This document shows positions 34,741 to 47,912 of a stretch of DNA of 64,000 bases, piece by piece (position 1 is the first letter of the stretch; every line of letters begins with the position of its first letter). The stretch lies in NCBI GenBank assembly GCA_949126835.1, contig OX421499.1:25098990-25162989 (forward strand), in the 5' to 3' direction. The translations under genes and the position numbers were made by a program. The DNA comes from Anisus vortex (Eukaryota; Mollusca; Gastropoda; Planorbidae). Under the pieces are notes generated by a model. The model had not been told where the DNA came from. It saw only the letters and a list, made by a program, of their open reading frames with translations, and made no database searches.

Positions 34741-35090
34741 TAAAAATGCAATGCTAGACTCATATCACGGACAAAAGACGACAATCTTCTTTATAGAAGG
34801 ATCGTCTGTAATAAGCTTATCGATCTAAGTTTAAAGGAATCTAGAATTGGCATGAGTTTTCTGCTAATTCATCCATGTCTTTTTTGTTCTTTCGGATAGA
34901 TCTTATCTCCTGTAGTGTAGGCTCCTCTGCTCCATGTTTCCCATCTCTGACAGGGATACGCCTGGCTTGGCCATGTCTAAGTGGACCGATCAACTACCGA
35001 TGAAACGGGACACATTTCTTATATTATCTATTACGAAGGGATGGCTACTTATATAACCTATTACTTCCTAGTCTATATTATAGTATAGCC

Positions 35091-35267
35091 CGGGAGTCGG
35101 CAAACTTTTGATAATAGTGTGCCAAAGTAGGATTTCTAAATCATATAAATCATACAACGTGCCAAAAGCTTAAAATGTATCCTGCTCTAGCACTCAATTT
35201 CTCGTAGAAAAAAACTTGAATCGCTTTTTTGAGGGCACGCGTAACATAGGTTGCCGACCCCTGCCTG
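35091..35267. mobile_element. hAT-like family N element with 8-bp flanking repeat
   Basis: The left end is cgggagtcggcaaac and the right end ggttgccgacccctg, with four extra bases (cctg). The 8-mer gtatagcc flanks at 35083-35090 and 35268-35275. The interior matches 8833-9042 in reverse (tagcactcaatttct, gggcacgcgt). Confidence 0.7.
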
Positions 35268-35275
35268 GTATAGCC

Positions 35276-35420
35276 TATAGGGGACGTCCATTAATTACGT
35301 CAACAAAATAGGGGGGAGGGGGGGTCTGAAAAAGTTTGACAATTGTTGACATGGGGGAGGGGGGGAGGTCAAGAAAAGTTGACGTCAACAATGATACTTT
35401 TTATGAAATAAATAATGTTA
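35276..35420. repeat. Fragment of an unassigned repeat (gacgtcc-attaattacgtc)
   Basis: The text ggggacgtccattaattacg, then G-rich runs and gttgacgtcaacaa, is partly echoed at 37700-37745 (aaccaattgttgacgtaata). Ends are undefined. Confidence 0.3.
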
Positions 35421-35644
35421 CAAATTTATTGCAAAATTCTACATTTGTCCTGTTTAACTAACGTAGATAACATGTAAAAACATAGTTTTACGTTAATACA
35501 AATATAGCAATTATGGAAACTACAGTTGACAGGTCCTTTTAGTGTTCATCTTGTTATTTGTAGATCTATGTATGGGTGGAAAATAATGCAATCGTTAGCA
35601 AGGCCGACCAAAATTGTAGAAAACCTCACCTTCGCTGTCTAACA

Positions 35645-36100
35645 TAGGGTTGCCAGGCACATGGGTATCAAAAGGAGGACATGTGTTTCAATTGGATAGT
35701 TTTGCATTAAACCCGCAATCAATGTAATTTTATTACAAGAGCTGCCACTAAGTTTAAGTGTGTATTAATAAACTGAGCAAGAAACAGTTTGGTTAAAAAT
35801 AACATATAAATTCACTGTAGGCTGATGGGCAGCTTACATTTGGTTGGGCAACTTTAAAGCGCATGCAAGAGTCTTTTAAAAAAGTGAATTCTTTTCTTGC
35901 ACAAATGATCACCTGTTTATTAATTATATTCTTAACTTGTTAATATAATTTTTAAAGATGTATTTGTCTTTATGCATACAAATGATAAATTATTACAAAA
36001 GTTGGACATTTTAAAGGTTTTGTTCTTTGCCTGCCGGACGGAGGACAAGAATCTAAAAAGAAGGACATGTCCTCCTTTTGCCGGACGTCTGGCAACCCTA
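35645..36100. mobile_element. Non-autonomous hAT-like element
   Basis: The ends tagggttgccaggca and gtctggcaaccctacan be paired over about 14 bp. The flanking 8-mers gtctaaca (35637-35644) and gtctagcg (36101-36108) agree at six of eight sites, a decayed duplication. Subterminal aggaggacatgtg and ggacatgtcctcc blocks extend the symmetry. Non-coding. Confidence 0.65.
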
Positions 36101-36180
36101 GTCTAGCGAGACATGGTGGCTGGAATAACAAAGGAACATAAACACACCAACAAACTGTCTGCCAGAGCATTCACAAGTCT

Positions 36181-36350
36181 ATGTGGCGCCCCAGGGCAAA
36201 AGTTTCAGCGATGCCCACTTGCATACTGTAACTGCTTTGTTTAGTGCTATATTTAGACATTTAGACTATATTTGCCGCCCCCTAAAAGTGTCGCCCCAGG
36301 GCATATGCCCCACTTCACCTCCCCCCCCCCCCCCACCTTCTGAAACCCTT
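36181..36350. repeat. Interspersed repeat, family P (copy 2)
   Basis: Matches 31060-31215: tgtggcgccccagggcaaaa, gcatactgtaactgctttg, gggcatatgcccca. It ends in a C run at 36323-36336. Confidence 0.7.
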
Positions 36351-36489
36351 TGTGGGGGCACTGCTGTCTGCAGGGTACTTTCAGAAACCTAATGTTTTGC
36401 CGCTCAGTACATCTTAATTAGGCACCAGAGACTGCAATGGCATTCATTATGTAAGCCATGTAAGCGATGTGTGGGATTGGCAATAGAAC

Positions 36490-36823
36490 CAGTGGCGTAT
36501 TTAAGCATGTTCCATATGTTCCACACCAAAGGGGCCCCCACACATCCCAAAAACATTTTTGTTTAGTGACATTCCCATTTTTTTTCGTTTAAAATGTAAA
36601 ATAACATTCATTTATTCCCCTACAATTTTAAGCGCTCCAGTCCAACCAAGCTAGTCCAACCAAGCTAAGCGCAAGATAAAAAGTATTTATGATTTTACAG
36701 AATGTAACATGAATTAACGGCATATTTCTGAAATAGGCCTATGTGGAAGGCAGGGACGAGGCCACGAGGGGCCCCCACATAAATTTGGGAACAAGGCCCA
36801 AACAATCCTAAATTATGGCCCTG
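36490..36823. mobile_element. hAT-like family G element with perfect 8-bp TSD
   Basis: The left end is cagtggcgtatttaagc and the right end is cctaaattatggccctg. A perfect duplication, aatagaac, is at 36482-36489 and 36824-36831. The interior is the reverse of 28069-28392. It has a small internal duplication, gtccaaccaagcta. Confidence 0.9.
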
Positions 36824-37195
36824 AATAGAACTAAAAACAACAATAGGCCCTCTCTGAGACTATAAGTAATGTTTGCAAAGCATTGAATGAAGTGTTTTGT
36901 GTGAATCTCCAACATGGTTATTTTAAAATATTTCCTTCAGAAAAATTATTCGTAGCCCACCACACGAAGTACGAAATATTTAGCCTACCTCATTTCCTTT
37001 TAACATCCCTAATTCTGACATATAGACTAATTTATTTTTGCTGACTACGATATAATAGGTGAAACGTTACAATTAAGTCGATTAGGCTACATAGATCTAT
37101 TTAGTAATTTTTATGTTTTAATTTCTAATTTTCTGGAAAAATTGTATGAGATAAAAATATATTATAATATAATATTATAATATATTAGTATCAGT

Positions 37196-37580
37196 GGCGT
37201 TGCCAGTATTGCAATGTGTGGGTGGCAACTAGTGCAATGTAGGAGAGGTAGGGGACAGGGAAGGTAACTACCGTGTGTATAATAATGTGTGTATGTGTGT
37301 GGACAATAATGCAAGAAGGAATATTGTTAAAATAGAAGGCTAATTAACAACTGGTGACAATTTCCCCATAAAGTATTTAACAATTAGTTAACATTGTACC
37401 AAAAGCACATTAGTGAAACCTAAAATAAGAAAAGATTAAATATTTCTATAAAAAAACAATAATAAACAAAATAGAAAAAAATATTGTTAAAATCCTCGGA
37501 TTGGAAAAAAATGTGGGAGGGACGAGTGAGGGGGGGGGGGTAGGAACCATGTTACCCCCCCTTCGTGGCTACGCCTATGA
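37196..37580. mobile_element. Possible hAT-like element, weak ends
   Basis: The start cagtggcgttgccag and the distal cccttcgtggctacgccta resemble hAT-type ends (CAGTGGCGTAGCC). The right end is damaged and the flanking 8-mers do not match. Confidence 0.35.
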
Positions 37581-38050
37581 GAGTTATAGTAAATAAAAGC
37601 AAGTTTTAAAATGTATTACAATTAATTATAATACCGTGTATAGAACTTTCCGTTTCGAATCTATGTTAAACATAAAAGCCAGCGTCAAATTTTTTTTTTA
37701 CTTGTTTTGAGGGGGGGGGGGGGGGGTAACCAATTGTTGACGTAATAGGTCTATATAGTATATAGGCTGCCAAAGGTCTACATATGCTATTATCATAATA
37801 AGACTATAATATGTCAATTTCACAGACATCTTTGGATCAGAGCCGAGAACGGCTTAACAAATGCCAGCTTACTATGAAGCAGGTCCTTTATTGTTATAAT
37901 TAACGATTGCTGTCTCTAGAGATGTTGCTGTTTGTAACACTAAATTATTGAATGTAGGCCTATTCACGCCCATTTTTTTCGGATAGTATCGTGAGAAACC
38001 CGTGACGCATTCCTACTTCACGGACTTTTCCGAACCCTGCATTTCTCAAT
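37581..38050. other. Upstream region of the ZTRAF1-like gene
   Basis: Contains a G run at 37711-37727 and otherwise unique-looking sequence. From about 37960 the composition is less AT-rich. The transcription start cannot be placed from sequence alone. Confidence 0.4.
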
Positions 38051-38054
38051 TTTT

Positions 38055-38074
38055 ATTGGTTGACTGTGACGTCA
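38055..38074 (+). promoter_or_regulatory. Promoter-like CCAAT box plus CRE
   Basis: An inverted CCAAT box (attgg, 38055-38059) lies eight bases before a perfect palindromic CRE, tgacgtca (38067-38074), 46 bp upstream of the ATG. NF-Y and CREB/ATF sites at this kind of spacing are common in TATA-less housekeeping promoters. Function here is inferred. Confidence 0.5.
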
Positions 38075-38119
38075 GCTGACTTGATCGGTATCGTCATCCA
38101 GAATTTACAAACAAACAAG

Positions 38120-41100
38120 ATGGAGGGAGGCTCCGATTCATCTGTACAAGTGCTTCGAGAATCGTCAGCTGATAAAGAAAATATGTCATATGAGCCTCCG
38201 AATAAAAAATTAAAAGTAACTGAAGTGCATCCAGACGGCAAATTTAAGTTAGAAGATCGACTTAGTGGCATATTATGTTGTGCGGTTTGTTTAGATCTAC
38301 CGAAAACTTGTTATCAGGTAAGTCTTATTGCGTAGGCTTAGTGACTTAGTAGGCCAGGGGGCTTGGCAGGGTTGTAGTGGGACGATTGCAAGGGAAAATA
38401 GTAATTGTGATGTGGCAATGACCTCTAAGGTCAACATTTGTTATAATTAGAATATAGAAAACCATTTCTGCCATAATATATATTATATATTTCATAAACA
38501 ATATTGCTATATATACTATATAATCTTTTTTTTTTCTCATTTTTATTTGGAAACTAGCTTGTCTAGTAAAAAAAACGTTGTTTATCTTGAATTAGGTCAC
38601 GCATAAATTGACATTGTAACTGTTAGTAGTGTTAGGTTAGGATCTTGTGGTCCCATTTATTATATAGACTATTTAATCCATAAGTTGCCTATTGTATTTA
38701 TTTAAAAAAAAATAGATTAGCTCCAAAAGACTTGTCACTGTGTGTTCAAAATTTGTCAAATCTGCCTACTTCATAAAAACATTATCTTTTAAAATGTAAA
38801 TAATAAATGTAGAATGTAGGTTAATTTATGAAACTAGGTCTGAGGCTGAGCTATGTAGTGCTTTCCAGCAACTTTATACTTGCTTGCAGTATCTTATTTT
38901 ACAAATAAAATCATAATATGTTTCTAAACTAAATAATTAATGGATAAATAGCCTACTACATTTATATTTAGAAACCACTGCATATTATAACTGGTTCACT
39001 AGTATGTTAATTTATTGCAATAATTATGTTATAATTATCATTTTGTTTCATCACATCTAATTTTGTTATGTTAATTCATTATAAAACAAATTGAACTTAA
39101 TGTATTTGTGGGGTTTTCAATGAATATTTTCATTTACCCATGTAGACCTATCTATATTCCTGTACCCTTGTGTTTTACAGTGCACTAATGGACATCTTAT
39201 GTGTGCTGGCTGCTTTAACCATTTATTAGCTGATGCACGCATTAAGGATGAAACTGCAACATGCCCTAACTGCAGGTGCGAAATTAACCGCAATGTCTGT
39301 ATTCGCAACCTGGCTGTTGAAAAAGCCGTGTCAGAGCTACCATCTGACTGTGCCTTCTGCAACTCGAAGCTTCCAAGATATCAGTTGGAATATCACCAGA
39401 GGGAGCTATGTCAGGAGAGGTAAGGTCACTCTCGGGTAAGCTATCATGCCTCACCCCTCCCACTTTGTTTTGTTTTTCGACTAACCTTTGACATGCCTCT
39501 TCTCTTTGCAGGACATTTACTCGGCAGCCCGCCCAGTCTTAGGTAGGTTGTCCATGCCGGGGCACGCGCATGTTTGACGGGGTATTTCCAAACGTGCGGG
39601 TGCTGGCGGTGTGGTACAAAAAGAAACCTAGACTGGTTTTTTGTTTTTTTTACCCCCCACATTCAGACTGGCGGGCAGCTGAGCCTAACATTGTTAATCA
39701 GAACGACACTTTGTTTTGTTTTTCTCTATTGTTCAAGCAGGCAGGTTTTACTTTGCAGCAGGTCTGGCACTGTCAGTTTCAGGATTGCGGAGCGCAAATG
39801 CAAAAAGGTTCTTGAAGGTGAAAAATATGCACATGTCCAAAAGGTGTTGGTTGTGTAACCAGTGATGTTCACACGTGCAACAGTTCTTCTATTCTTGAAT
39901 TTTAAAGCGGCAAGTATCTTTCTCTCTTTGTCATGGGTCTGTAGGGAGATTATCAAGCTTAAATAAAACCTGAGGGGGGTGGACTGGGTTTGGGGAGCGG
40001 GTAAATGATATACAGGAGTATAGGTCAAATATTTAGAATTTAAAAAGTTGTTAAATTGCTTTTTTTTACATTTATTATGGGGTTTTTGTTTAGTGTTTTA
40101 ACAATAATAACTCCATGCCAAGTTGTTTCTATGTTAAGATAATATTATATTTGGGATATTGTGATTAGTATTAGTAATAGCAATGCCTGGTAAGGGACAA
40201 AAAAGAGCAATAAACTAATACTATAATTTATAATATAAGCATATACCTGGTTTTGTAGATTAGTTTTCTAAGTACCCAAATCTTCTAACATATTTGTTCA
40301 TAATTTAGCTTAATGTATGGAGCTTGTGATGATAGAAAACGTTCTGGTCATTGTCATTATATTGACAATTGATTGGCAACTCAAATTTTCTATACACAGT
40401 TAATGACCATTCTAAAAATGTATTTCTAAAAATAAAATTGTTTGGCTTGACATTTTGGTCACTTTTTTCTAAAAACTAAAGGTACATTTTTCGATGGTCT
40501 CCAAGATCACAGCTCCATTTTACATTTTCATATTTAGTTATCATGTTTGCTAAAAAAAAATATGTATTTCTTCTTTCTTTTTTTTACTGCTAGAAACATC
40601 TACCTGTAAAAATAAATTTGAATTTAAAACTTTGACGCCAGCTGCTCATTTCTTTGTTTACAAATGTATTATATGCATTGATTTTTTTTTTATGCTTAGT
40701 TTTGAAATTTGTCAAGCATTTTCAGAAATTTATTATTTAAGTTAAGACAAAAAAACGCACTATTTTTTTCTTTTAGACACTATTCTTACCATGGCTTTGC
40801 AGGCAAAGAATCCTGGAGAAATAGCATCATAGTATTAATTGAAACTTCAGTATAAAAAAACAACACTTACTAGTAGTAGTTTTAAGCCTACTTTAAACAA
40901 TGGAGCACTTAAATGGAATGTGGTGGTCCATCGGATTTGCCTGAATACAAACTAATAGAGGTTGTGAATTAATTTGTTAATTATGTCTATAGTCAAGATT
41001 AAGTGATAGTCTTTTGTTAATCAAACTTTGAAGGAAACTAAAAGAAATAAGAAATGAACAAAAAGATTTGCCAAAGAGATCTAAGATATTCTTTTCTGTA

Positions 41101-43848
41101 AAATTCTCTTTCAATGTTCCTTTGTTGCATTTCCATCCAGTTATTTTTTCAGGTCATCATAGGGCCTTGAGCCTTAAGGGCTGTATTATCTTCACACCAT
41201 GCTAGCATCTTCCTATAAAGATATTTTCCTTGAACTATAAGCTTTAAGAACTTTTGAGTTTTGTCTCTCAAAGCCTATTGTTCAGGAAAATGGCATCAAG
41301 TAGTGTTGGTGTAAGTATGTATTTCCTTCTTTTCATTCCTCCAGGTGAATGAGGTAAGGCTAATCGGGGTTCTCCTGCTTTCTGCTTTCAGGCCCTGCTC
41401 GTGTCGGTACTCCCGGATCGGCTGCCACTGGGAGGGCCCCTTCCATGAAGTGGCAGATCATGAAGCTAGCTGCGTGCACCCGAAGAAAACTGGGGATGAG
41501 ATCATGGGTGCTCTGGACACTATAGACGCTCAGCGGCAAGAGGAACAAAAGCTCTACAGTGATATCTTCTCATTGTTGTCGTTTGAGAAAATCACTTTCA
41601 ATGGTAAGGCACTGGAAAATCTGTAAAAAAACTATTACTGATCATTATATTCATACCTTGGTACCTGCAATTTTTATAGGCGTATTCTTATTGGCTCAAA
41701 ATAAGACCATTGACTGTATTTTGACGAGTAACCTAGATTCAAATATTTAAATCAGATAAAGGGAGTCTACGCGACTATATATAGAGAGAGATAGATTGAC
41801 CTAAATAATTTAGGCGTAAAATATTGTAGAATTACTGATTTCTGCCTCTGATCATAAAAACTACGGCTTCTTTAGGATTTAACTCTTTTCTCTGACATTT
41901 TTAGTAATTTTAATGAAAATATCAACCAATAAAGCGTGACAAATTTTTTACATTGTAAATTGGGTATCCAAATAGTAATGTTCTGACCAAAATTCCAGAA
42001 GGAACAAAACTATTATTGACCAATTTTCTTTTTAAATCTCTAAAAAATAATAATTTTTAATTGATACAATTTTCGGTGACAGTATTTTTGTTTATTGTGC
42101 ATAACACTGTACTGAGAGTCTAATGGATTCAAATATGGTGAAATACGGGCAGGTGTCCAGGTATTTTATATTTACCATCAGGCTCTAAAATTCATGCTAC
42201 GGTAATGTTAATCTTAGTGATACTGTTAAACAAATGGGAAATTAAAATTACAATTTATGCAGCAATAATTATGATAGTGTTAATCTGATTCACTATAATA
42301 ATAAACTACAATTTAAACATTGAATTGAAACAATGAAATAAAATGTTAGTTTTCTACCAAAACAACTAAAGAGACTTGGTGGTCAAGCAGCAAGTTCTTT
42401 GGAATGCCAAGCAGGAAGTACTTTGGATTGGTACTTGACAAATGTTGTTAAAGATGGCTTGACATTGTGTTGGCTATGAAACTACAGAAGCTAGTGAATC
42501 AGTGGTCAACAATTTTAACCCTCAAAATTGAAAGGGAAAATTAATTATTGAGTAATTAAAATTGGTACTAGGACATTTTAATATTTTAGATTTTAAAAAT
42601 GTTTCATCAATACTAAGTTTTTCTTATCCTTGTATAAGAATAAGTATACAGTTAGTAAGCAGGAGTTTAAATATTTAAAAAAATTCTTGTCAGAATTTAA
42701 GATTTAAATTTGTTATACCAAAATGTCTATACTTCCAGATCTTCAGTTAAAGCCATTCCGGACTGATGATTTTATAACTCGTCTATACTATGAAACAACA
42801 CGGTTCACTGCATTTAACCAGCAGTGGGTTATACGAGCCAAAATATTTTCAGACCACAAGAACCCTACCCATGCCATAAATAGGTCATTGTCCTACCAAC
42901 TGGTTGTGAAAACCAAATTGACAGCTCCAGTAAGCAAAAAAATTTTCTCTTGTTTAACTTACTTGTTGTTTTTTTTATTTACACATGAATGGGCAGAAGA
43001 ACAAATGCCCAGTTGGTTATAAGATCAGCATGGTGATTTAAACTTGAATACCTGGTACTTAACACTCAAAAAAAATTTTTTTTCTTCTGTCTTTGACAAA
43101 AAAATTGAATTTCTTAGTGTTTTCGCAAAGGTCAGTTTTATCATATAATTTGTAGACATTCTCCCAATATCCTTGTTTTAAGTCGTCTTACATTTTTAAA
43201 AATGTTTTAAATGATGTGAAACTGTTGGTTTTCCTGACTAGTTCAAGCAACCCTTTCCATGAATGAATGCCACCCTGGAAGAAATCAAAGCTATAAGAAT
43301 TAACCTTATGGAATAGGAGAATGTTTCTTTCTGGTCCCATCTGACCTTCCCCAAGAATCAAGAAGTCATATTATTGTTATTGATTTTATTATATATTGCA
43401 AGCTACTTTATATATATAGATTGTTCATTTCTCATTTGCTGTGCCAACTGACCAGTCCTTGGGTTTTAAACCCTACTGGAAAGCTGTGTGTAACAGGGTG
43501 TACCAGGGGGAAGAAGCCATAGAGGGGATAGGGGATGCTAAGATACATGTACTCATTATTATTTGCTTTAAAGGCATCGCATGTGAAATTGTTTAGTTTT
43601 GAGATTTAATTATTTTTAATTATTCATTTACTCTTGCAAAATATGTTTAGATGATGATGCATTTCCTCGCCTTAAGTGGCCCCTTTGGTGGTATCAAGAT
43701 GAAGTCCAAAATCTACAATTTTGAATTCACAGATGAAACTTTAGAAACAGAGTATCTCGACCTCCCCATTGATTCAGATGAATGCAACAAACTTTTGGCA
43801 TCAAAAACAATCAACTTCAGACTAGTTATGTTCCAAGTTACAAAATAA
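38120..43848 (+). CDS. ZTRAF1: RING/TRAF-type zinc-finger protein, CYHR1/ZTRAF1 family (5 exons)
   Basis: Coding exons are 38120-38317, 39181-39419, 41392-41603, 42739-42929 and 43651-43848. All introns are GT-AG and phases join cleanly to give 345 residues. Residues 26-33 (PPNKKLKV) look like a nuclear localisation signal. A RING-like finger spans about 54-97 (C54, C57, C67, H71, C74, C77, C94, C97). TRAF-type zinc-finger ligands follow at C123, C126, H138, C143 and then C150, C157, H169, C173. The C-terminal half (from about 210), with [16 protein letters not shown] and [20 protein letters not shown], is the conserved TRAF-like/SIAH-like region of the family. Known members are cysteine- and histidine-rich proteins whose cellular role is poorly defined; a RING suggests E3 ligase activity, which is inference. 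The ATG was chosen because it begins the conserved acidic/Ser-rich leader and follows promoter-like sequence; no upstream in-frame ATG was seen. Confidence 0.93.
39512..39542 (+). other. Possible 31-bp cryptic (poison-like) exon in intron 2
   Basis: A good acceptor (ctcttctctttgcag) and donor (gtaggt) bracket 31 bases. Spliced after exon 2, the frame would read [10 protein letters not shown] and stop at TAG, which is the last codon before the donor. It would truncate the protein after the first zinc fingers. There is no evidence that it is used. Confidence 0.25.
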
Positions 43849-44207
43849 AACATTTCATTAGAATGAAGAATCCCACAAAAAAAATGTTATTTATTTTTTT
43901 AATATTGAAAATAAAATACATTGATGGCTTATTTATCTTTTTTTTCATAAGTATTAACAGGCTAGCTGTAAAGGTTTGCTTTGGGTCTGTAGACAGACAT
44001 CTGTAGAATATTTGTAACATCATTAAATAATGGAAAGCGGTTTTCAATTTTTCTATTATTAATTATACTTCTGTTTTCCAATGATAAAATCTGCTCCCTA
44101 TTGACAGATTGTGTATACATTTCTGTGAGAGTTGGGCATTTTTCTACAACAGCTATAAGAATAGTTTGAGATTTTTAGAATGCAAAGATTTTTACAATTC
44201 CAGTCCA

Positions 44208-44213
44208 AATAAA
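44208..44213 (+). terminator. Candidate polyadenylation signal of the ZTRAF1-like gene
   Basis: A canonical aataaa lies 360 bp after the stop codon, followed by T-rich sequence. Further AT-rich sequence downstream offers other candidates, so the true 3' end is uncertain. Confidence 0.45.
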
Positions 44214-44219
44214 GTTTCT

Positions 44220-47200
44220 TTTACTAAATGTATCAATATGGCTGTATTTTATTGTACACTAATTGGATTAGAGACTAGTCTATAAAGTCTATTTTATTTA
44301 AACCTATTTTTTGTTGTTTACAAATGTATAAAAAAAAAGTATCATAAAAACTTATAAATGTCCTAAATTTAAAATAATTGCAACTCTTTTGTTGGTGTTT
44401 AGTTGGTATGTTACATGGGTCAATTATTTGTATAAACTGTGGTGTCCCCAAAGAACAACATTAGTGACTTCACTGATAAGTATTTATGTATAGTAATTTT
44501 TTTTATTTCTGCCTTAAAACTCGGCAGAGTAAAAATGAATTGACATGAAAGAAATTTTCTATGATTTTCCAATGTAAATACGTCACTGTACAGTATTAGT
44601 AGTAAAAAGTCTTGGTAAAAATTAATTTAGTTTTTAACAATGAGATTACTGTACAAAGAAGCACTAATTCATTACATTTATTGTCATTCAATGAAGTCAG
44701 TGCACCATTTTGTAATTATTTATTCCATAGTCTTTTGTTCCTACAAATGAAATGCATATGCATTTTAATTTCTGCTCCAGACACCCTTGAGCCTCATGAA
44801 ATATGTCTATCATTGAGTAATGAAAAAAAAATAATTTTGTTTCTAAACTTAACAAATGAATAAAAATTAAAGATTATAAAAAATTGTTTTTTTAACACAT
44901 TATATCCTTATTTCGCCTAATTTTTTAAAGTTGTGTTAAAGTGGGGTTTTTTTAAACTCTTTTTTATTGCCCTTTTTCTATTTTGAGCCCCAAATCAATT
45001 TTTAAAATCTTTTCTTTTTTTTTAGTCTAACTAAAATAATTCTTTTTTTAATGAAATTACATTTTTATTTTACATATTAGTTACTGTTTATGATTTTGTT
45101 ATGTTTAATTTTTGTTTCATGCATTTTGGATTTTTATACTAAATAATCTTTAAAGTCAGTTCTGGGTGGAGGGCATCAATATTGAGCAGCATAATCGTGT
45201 CTGTCTGATCTGTCATGGTTTATTACATTTTAAACCTGTAAGCACTACAATTACAACATTGTCTTTGGGCGCTGTGGTCATTTTCGGCTTCTTACAAATT
45301 CTTCAGCAGATTTGTTGCTGAATGTGAAAATTAATTTTAAATGTACTCTGGAGTTTAACTAACCAAATGAACTTTTATTTTGAATAGCAATATTGATACC
45401 TGTTAAAATGTTATCATTTTATCTATCACGTTTATCATTTGCAATAATTATTTTATTTCTCTGAAACATATTTACCTTAAGTATATTTACTTCTTTTATA
45501 TTAACAAAAAAAGAACAATAGACTATAAAATCACTTTTTTTTACCAACTTGCCATATGAAATTAATGGGTGCAAATAAAATTCATGTCTTTTTAAACTTC
45601 TCTATGTTCTTAGCAAATGTAAATCATAATAATTTGACATGAGCTACTAAATATGACAAATTATAATATTTAATTCTGATAATTCTAATACTGTATTCCG
45701 TATGTTTTTCATGCATTTGTGTTTGTTCTGGGTAGATTATGGTAATTACGGTAATTTTTTATTTGTTTCTTTTGTTTTATTTTTTAAACGTAATAATAAT
45801 AATCTTGGTTTTAGAAGCTACTGTGTATGCTACTTAAAAATCCATTTGAAGTTATAGTTTCTATAGCTTCATACACATTTTAATGTGTGTTTGATATATA
45901 TAAATAGTTATATAAATAGATATATACATTATTTCTCTGTCTAAAGTTTGATTTCTTTTCATTTAATTACATAGTGTCCAAAATTTCTTTGAAACAGGTT
46001 TTTGTGTAATTTTTCTTTATTTCAATGACTATGACTGTATTCCATTTACTGCTGAGTATTATATATTTTCATTTAAATGTCTATCAATTTAAACAATGTT
46101 ACACTGGAGTGTTTTTAATAGGACTAGAAAATTTGGTTACAAAACGTAGACATTGAATTCTATTTTATATTAAGTTATATGCAGGTAGTATTTGAAATTA
46201 ATTTTCTATACATGTAAAATTTGATTGTTATACCACACTTTAATATAAAAAAAATGTGCTAACAATTTTTTTCCACCTTAGTAGTTAGTAGTAGTAAATA
46301 AAATGGTTGTGTACAGTTACTTAAGTTTTTATCTTAAAGATTTAAAGTTATATAATACAAGTTTAAATCCTCTGACATGAATTTCGTACATAACAAATTT
46401 TTTGTTCTAATTCACGGTAGTTAGGTTGACATTTTTTTTCCACTTTTATTTACTCTCTGGTGTAAAAAAGAAATCATTCATACTTTTTTTTTAAATTATG
46501 CAGAACTTTTTATTTGTTTTATGCTTGTTGTAAATAAAGAATAGATCCTTAAAAAAAAAATTAACACTCATCTTGGGAAATGGACTACATTTTTTATTCA
46601 CGAATTGTCATGTTTCATAAAAATCGGTTGCAGTTGTGCACATTTTCCCTGTGACAAAGAAAATTAAATTCAGATAAAAATAATAACTGTTTTGCTAATA
46701 AATTCTGAATAGTGGGGTTATATTAAGTATATTTGGTCTTAACTAACAAACTATTATCTGCTGACATATTTTAACCCTACCTGGAACTGGTATACCCTAT
46801 ATATAAAAATAATAATATATAATTATGTATATAATATCCTTATATAATTCCCTTCATAAATCCACCATTCTATAAGTACAAAAATTATCCATGTTAATTT
46901 TAATATAAATTTACTTCCATGTGAAACATGAGTCTGATTTTATCTGGACTTTGCAACTTTAATATGCTCAGTATAGTGGCATTTTAAATTAATTTGACAG
47001 ACTTGAATAAAAAAATAGTGAATACTCTGCTTGGAGAACTCACTAATATACACAGCATATAATGTAAATATCCTATTCAAAAACATCATGCAATAGAAAG
47101 TAAATTCCTTGATGTTCAATCAACATATAGATCTATGTGTGAGATAAACCCACAATTCTCAAACATTCACTGAAAAAAATAAACTTTTTCACTGAAGAAT

Positions 47201-47912
47201 AAAACGTATGTGTTTAGGTGTCATATTTGTGAACAATTACTGTAAATCTGTTTTTGTGCAAACATAAAGAATGTGTAATTAAAAAGATATTACTTTATAC
47301 CACTGATTTAAAAATAGACATGTATGATATATCTATAATACACTGTATATCATAATTATATTTAGAAACAAATCAGTGGCTGATAGATATGTTTGTGTAT
47401 ATATTATTTTAAAAAACATTGTCTTTTTATTGACTATATTACTAACCATTGATAGTGTATAAAGAAAACTAACTTAATAACTTAATGTGTTAGTAATGCA
47501 GTTTTCAGGATTCTCAGACTCAAAACAAGTAGAACATCTTTCAATTAAAAAAAATGGATTTTAAAATAAACATTACAATTCAGATTTTGTGATTGTTGTT
47601 TTTCATTAAATAATTAGCGGACTAGTTTTTTTGTTTTAGTTGTATGACTTTATTTGTTCTTGACATTTTTCTCAAGCAGATTAGATTAGAGATTTCTGTG
47701 TGTGTTAGTTTCTAGTTCAGCTGAAATTTGCTAACATTTTATAAGATTCAAACTTAAAATGTTCACACTAAATTTAAAATAATTAAAAAGGGTCAATCAG
47801 CAATATACCTTTGAAGAGTGCAGTCCGTGACGTGAAAATTGTAATACATTTTATATGACGTAGAATTAGAATTATATAAGTTTACAGATGTTCCTTCTAC
47901 TAGCTTCTAGAC
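44220..47912. other. Long AT-rich stretch without a recognised gene
   Basis: About 3.7 kb of very AT-rich DNA downstream of the ZTRAF1-like gene. No coding signature, element ends or tandem arrays were noticed, and the TAGGCCTA palindrome is absent. It may include extended 3' UTR or intergenic DNA. Confidence 0.5.

Noticed and set aside
39570..40028. Overlapping open frames in intron 2 of the ZTRAF1-like gene
   Set aside because: They lie between well-supported exons, have no conserved motif and overlap on both strands.
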